Of a stretch of 64,000 bases of DNA, positions 62,201 through 64,000 are shown in pieces; within the stretch, counting starts at the first letter, position 1; every line of letters starts with the position of its first letter. The notes beneath the pieces were generated by a model. The model was not told where the DNA came from and did no database searches. It saw only the letters and a list, made by a program, of their open reading frames with translations. The stretch lies in assembly GCA_029224185.1 (NCBI GenBank), contig CM055194.1:21776674-21840673 (forward strand). Direction: 5' to 3'. This DNA is from Karalla daura. Its lineage: Eukaryota; Chordata; Actinopteri; Chaetodontiformes; Leiognathidae. A program made the translations under genes and the position numbers.

Positions 62201-63717
62201 CGCTCACTACGACTCCTTTGGCGTCGCTCCGGTACGTTTCCCTGCCTGTTACAGGAAGTTTAGCAATCTGAGATCGACGGTGTCAGCAACTCTCCGGAGA
62301 TTAGCCTCAGACAGAGAAAAAAAAAGATGAGGAAGAGGAAATGACACTTTAAAGTAGCGTTGCCCTCAGCAGAGCAGGCTGGGGATGTGATCTGACTTGA
62401 CGTGTGTGTCCCCCCCCCCCCCCCCTCTCTCCCTCCCCCCCCCCCCTCCCTCCCTCTCTAGTGGCTGTCGTACGGAGCAGACTCCAACGGCAGCGGCGTG
62501 TCCATGTTACTGGAGCTGGCTCGTCTCTTCTCGAAACTGTACACCTATAAGAGGACGCACGCAGGGTGAGAGACGATGCGTCTGCTCAGGTTTCCACCTC
62601 CAGGATCTCACATCCCCACAAAGACTAACTGCCAAAGTTTCTACAAAATTCTGGCTCCAGTAACAACTCTTTCATCCCCGGCACGTCAGCCAGACTCTGC
62701 GCTGTACACATCCCGCTGCTGTAATGCAGACGGGGCTATCGATCGCTTATTTCAGTTTTTTCCAAATGCTTTTTGAGAAGTCGACTGCTGGCAGGAAGGA
62801 TCACACCCGGCGGCGCTCAGTGATTTGGCACAGGCTTCTTTCTGCATTTCATACTCGTATGGAGCGCTTAGGAAAGGTGTAATGGGCTTTTAATGTGGGT
62901 TTCCAGGCATCTGTGGAGGTTCGACGTTGCGTCTCATCTGATTTGTCCATTGCAGGAAAGAGCAGCGTCTTCCAATCCACAAGACAGTCTAAAGAATGCC
63001 TCTCAGAGTGAAACTTATCTGTGGATCGTGCCGTTTTCTTCCTCCCCCGACAGGTACAACCTGCTCTTCTTCTTATCTGGAGGCGGAAAGTTTAACTATC
63101 AGGGCACCAAGCGCTGGCTGGAGGACAACCTGGACCACACAGGTACTGCTCTGAGGCCTGAGATAACACTGGGGAACGCAGAATCTGGTTTCTGAGAGAT
63201 TAGATCCTGATTAGGAACCTTTTGGTTGATTCTCTCCATCAGCTCTGCTTTCTGTTGGGTTTGACATTATATTATAACTCATTATTGTTACCATTATTTT
63301 GATAATAACACGGTCATATATGGTGTATACCTACACATATACTGATAAATATGTCAAATGTATGTGCATTGTCTTTAAAAGTAGCGTCAGGGCAACATAG
63401 GAATGATAGCGATACAAGACAATTATCATTATTTCATAACTTTTAAATACTAAATCAGACAAAAAAAGACAAACATATAAAGCCTGTGAAGACATGCGCA
63501 GTGCCTGCTTTTGCTGGAGCTTGTCCTATTATGTTTCTCCAGCAGTATTTCTTACTCCTCCCTTCCGTCCTCCACAGACTCCAGTCTGCTCCAGGACAAC
63601 GTCGCCTTCGTCTTGTGTCTGGACACGCTGGGGAACGGAGACTCGCTGCACCTCCACGTGTCCAAACCTCCCAAAGAAGGAACTCCACAGTACGCTCTGC
63701 TCCGAGAGCTGGAGATG
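57579..63717 (+). CDS. ncln: Nicalin, exons 1-8 (N-terminal 340 codons; gene continues off the right edge)
   Basis: Nicalin is an ER membrane glycoprotein distantly related to nicastrin. With NOMO and TMEM147 it forms the BOS module of the multipass translocon, and Nicalin-Nomo was also described as a Nodal-signalling antagonist. Joined exons 57579-57753, 58991-59181, 59917-60061, 60151-60245, 62151-62231, 62462-62565, 63054-63142 and 63578-63717 give one open frame of 1,020 nt with GT-AG introns throughout. Visible are an N-terminal hydrophobic segment (about 17-36) ending PAEAA like a signal peptide, and an M28-peptidase-like fold region with AHYDSFG in exon 5 and GADSNGSG in exon 6. Family knowledge says nicalin lacks a full catalytic set. 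Sequons occur at NMS (exon 2) and N238-G-S. The mammalian protein is about 563 residues, so roughly 220 residues including the C-terminal membrane anchor lie outside. Confidence 0.95.
57754..58990 (+). other. ncln: ncln intron 1
   Basis: GTCAGT...CCTCAG, 1,237 bp. It contains a V-SINE central fragment near its 3' end and otherwise AT-rich unique sequence with no gene. Confidence 0.85.
58884..58955 (+). repeat. V-SINE central-domain fragment in ncln intron 1
   Basis: The words 'catgttctctgtgtgggttt' and 'tgttttcctcccacagtc' match the conserved V-SINE core. Head and tail are absent. It ends about 35 bp before exon 2. Confidence 0.65.
58991..59181 (+). CDS. ncln: ncln exon 2
   Basis: Acceptor TTCCTCAG|GG, donor CAG|GTAATG; 191 nt joining phase 1 to phase 0 (codons 59-122). 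It encodes GTRNAILNTEAR through AVPQDIVQ, closely matching mammalian nicalin. Confidence 0.95.
59182..59916 (+). other. ncln: ncln intron 2
   Basis: GTAATG...GTGCAG, 735 bp, with a long CA tract starting 22 nt after the donor; the rest is AT-rich. Confidence 0.85.
59204..59292. repeat. (CA)n microsatellite, about 43 units
   Basis: Near-perfect CA run of about 88 bp just inside ncln intron 2. Confidence 0.97.
59917..60061 (+). CDS. ncln: ncln exon 3
   Basis: Acceptor GTGCAG|CAGTTC is a NAGNAG site; starting at 59917 keeps an extra Gln (…IVQ-QFMEL). Donor GAAG|GTCCAG, phase 1. Codons 123-170 plus one base, ending SQGSLSAAE. Confidence 0.9.
60062..60150 (+). other. ncln: ncln intron 3 (89 bp)
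   Basis: A minimal intron, GTCCAG...TTCCACAG. The donor departs from consensus at +3 and +4, but the protein continues correctly only if this segment is removed: SAAE-V-LLHTATANGFQ. Confidence 0.88.
60151..60245 (+). CDS. ncln: ncln exon 4
   Basis: Acceptor TTCCACAG|TG, donor GAG|GTGAGT, phase 1 to 0 (codons 171-202). It encodes LLHTATANGFQMVTSG and NDWAITSLE. Confidence 0.93.
60413..60432 (-). repeat. Interstitial telomere-like repeat (CCCTAA)3
   Basis: Three perfect CCCTAA units within ncln intron 4, opposite in strand to the TTAGGG copy at 35193. Confidence 0.8.
60471..60645 (-). repeat. Degraded V-SINE with (CATC)n tail
   Basis: A CATC tail (60471-60496) and CA run (60504-60515) precede minus-strand remnants of the central domain: 'catgttctccccatgtctgt' is the complement of 60596-60615. 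Confidence 0.6.
61471..61568. repeat. (CATC)n microsatellite
   Basis: About 24 uninterrupted CATC units in ncln intron 4. Confidence 0.97.
61611..61895. repeat. Pyrimidine block built of CTCTCTTTCTCTGT-type units
   Basis: About 285 bp with irregular repeats of a 14-16 bp unit (ctgtctctctctttctct). Purines are almost absent except for the single G of each unit. Confidence 0.95.
62151..62231 (+). CDS. ncln: ncln exon 5
   Basis: Acceptor TTCCACCAG|GGG, donor CCG|GTACGT; exactly 27 codons (203-229). It encodes GEDLPTIVVVAHYDSFG, the M28-like core strand with the HYD motif. Confidence 0.95.
62410..62461 (+). other. ncln: C-rich polypyrimidine tract and acceptor of ncln exon 6
   Basis: About 50 nt of C and T only (runs of about 16 and 12 C) end in CTCTAG at 62456-62461. 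It is both a homopolymer-rich repeat and the functional pyrimidine tract. Confidence 0.85.
62462..62565 (+). CDS. ncln: ncln exon 6
   Basis: Codons 230-263 plus two bases; donor GCAGG|GTGAGA, phase 2. It encodes WLSYGADSNGSG and LLELARLFSKLYTYKRTHA. The split codon at the junction reads Gly. Confidence 0.93.
62566..63053 (+). other. ncln: ncln intron 6
   Basis: GTGAGA...CCGACAG, 488 bp of unique sequence with nothing recognised. Confidence 0.85.
63054..63142 (+). CDS. ncln: ncln exon 7
   Basis: Codons 264-293 with split ends; acceptor CGACAG|G, donor ACAG|GTACTG. It encodes YNLLFFLSGGGKFNYQG and KRWLEDNLDHT. Confidence 0.95.
63143..63577 (+). other. ncln: ncln intron 7
   Basis: GTACTG...TCCACAG, 435 bp, AT-rich in its middle; no repeat recognised. 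Confidence 0.85.
63578..63717 (+). CDS. ncln: ncln exon 8
   Basis: Codons 294-340, donor ATG|GTAAGA, phase 0. It encodes DSSLLQDNVAFVLCLDTLG, LHLHVSKPPKEG and LLRELEM. Confidence 0.95.
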
Positions 63718-64000
63718 GTAAGAGACCTGCGGCCTGGTGCTCCATGGACAAACACTGGAGCTGCTGAGGCTGCTGCCACACATGCAGTATCAAAGATCTC
63801 AACGATCTCAGCACTTACCTTACTGATCCCTGCTGGGCAGTGAAGGAGATAAATAGGTCATTTCAAACAAGAAATGATGAGGACATTCGTAGGATATACA
63901 GAATATATTAACCTTGTTGCACTATTGACTATTATTAGTATATTAGATATAGATGTTGTGGATGTCTCTTATCCAAATGAGTCGTTTTCACAGTATCAGA
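63718..64000 (+). other. ncln: ncln intron 8, 5' part
   Basis: It begins GTAAGA and runs to the window edge. The next exon is not in view. Confidence 0.85.

Noticed and set aside
63486..63843. Alternative overlapping frames around ncln exon 8
   Set aside because: They run through intron sequence and do not match nicalin; only the frame at 63578-63717 continues the protein.

Overview
The window looks like nuclear DNA of a ray-finned (teleost) fish. Three things point there: a single-coding-exon sphingosine-1-phosphate receptor and an intron-split nicalin gene with canonical GT-AG splicing; at least ten dispersed V-SINE/Mermaid/DANA-type tRNA-derived SINE copies; and very dense di- and tetranucleotide microsatellites. 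Nothing prokaryotic (operon, CRISPR, insertion sequence) is present. Gene density is low: two genes are secure and one promoter/first exon is tentative.

Layout. (a) 1-4.0 kb: no supported coding gene. It may be the first intron of a minus-strand gene whose CpG-rich promoter and first exon appear to lie at about 4.02-4.6 kb; an exact consensus splice donor is read on the minus strand at 4022/4023. (b) 4.7-9.6 kb: repeat-bearing DNA, probably containing the 5' intron of the receptor gene. (c) 9,776-10,987: complete coding exon of s1pr4 (403 aa), with poly(A) signals near 11.24 and 11.41 kb. (d) 11.4-57.4 kb: a 46 kb intergenic interval with no convincing protein gene. It carries SINEs, LINE remnants, a long inverted-repeat (foldback) element with a SINE in its loop, two families of diverged local tandem duplications, a (CTG)21 tract, a roughly 1 kb purine/pyrimidine-rich block and large GATA/GATG/GACA arrays. 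(e) 57,579-63,717: the first eight coding exons (340 codons) of ncln (nicalin) on the plus strand; the gene continues beyond the right edge.

Context. S1PR4 and NCLN are adjacent and in the same orientation in mammals (human 19p13.3), so the order seen here supports both identifications. The two genes are not functionally linked. S1PR4 is a plasma-membrane lipid GPCR of blood and immune cells. Nicalin is an ER membrane glycoprotein of the NCLN-NOMO-TMEM147 (BOS) module of the multipass translocon. I found no previously undescribed gene system. The points most worth a second look are the foldback/SINE composite, the local tandem duplications, the Bkm-like GATA array with a duplicated spacer, the minus-strand promoter/first exon, and splice-site features in ncln (a NAGNAG acceptor and a long CA tract just after a donor).
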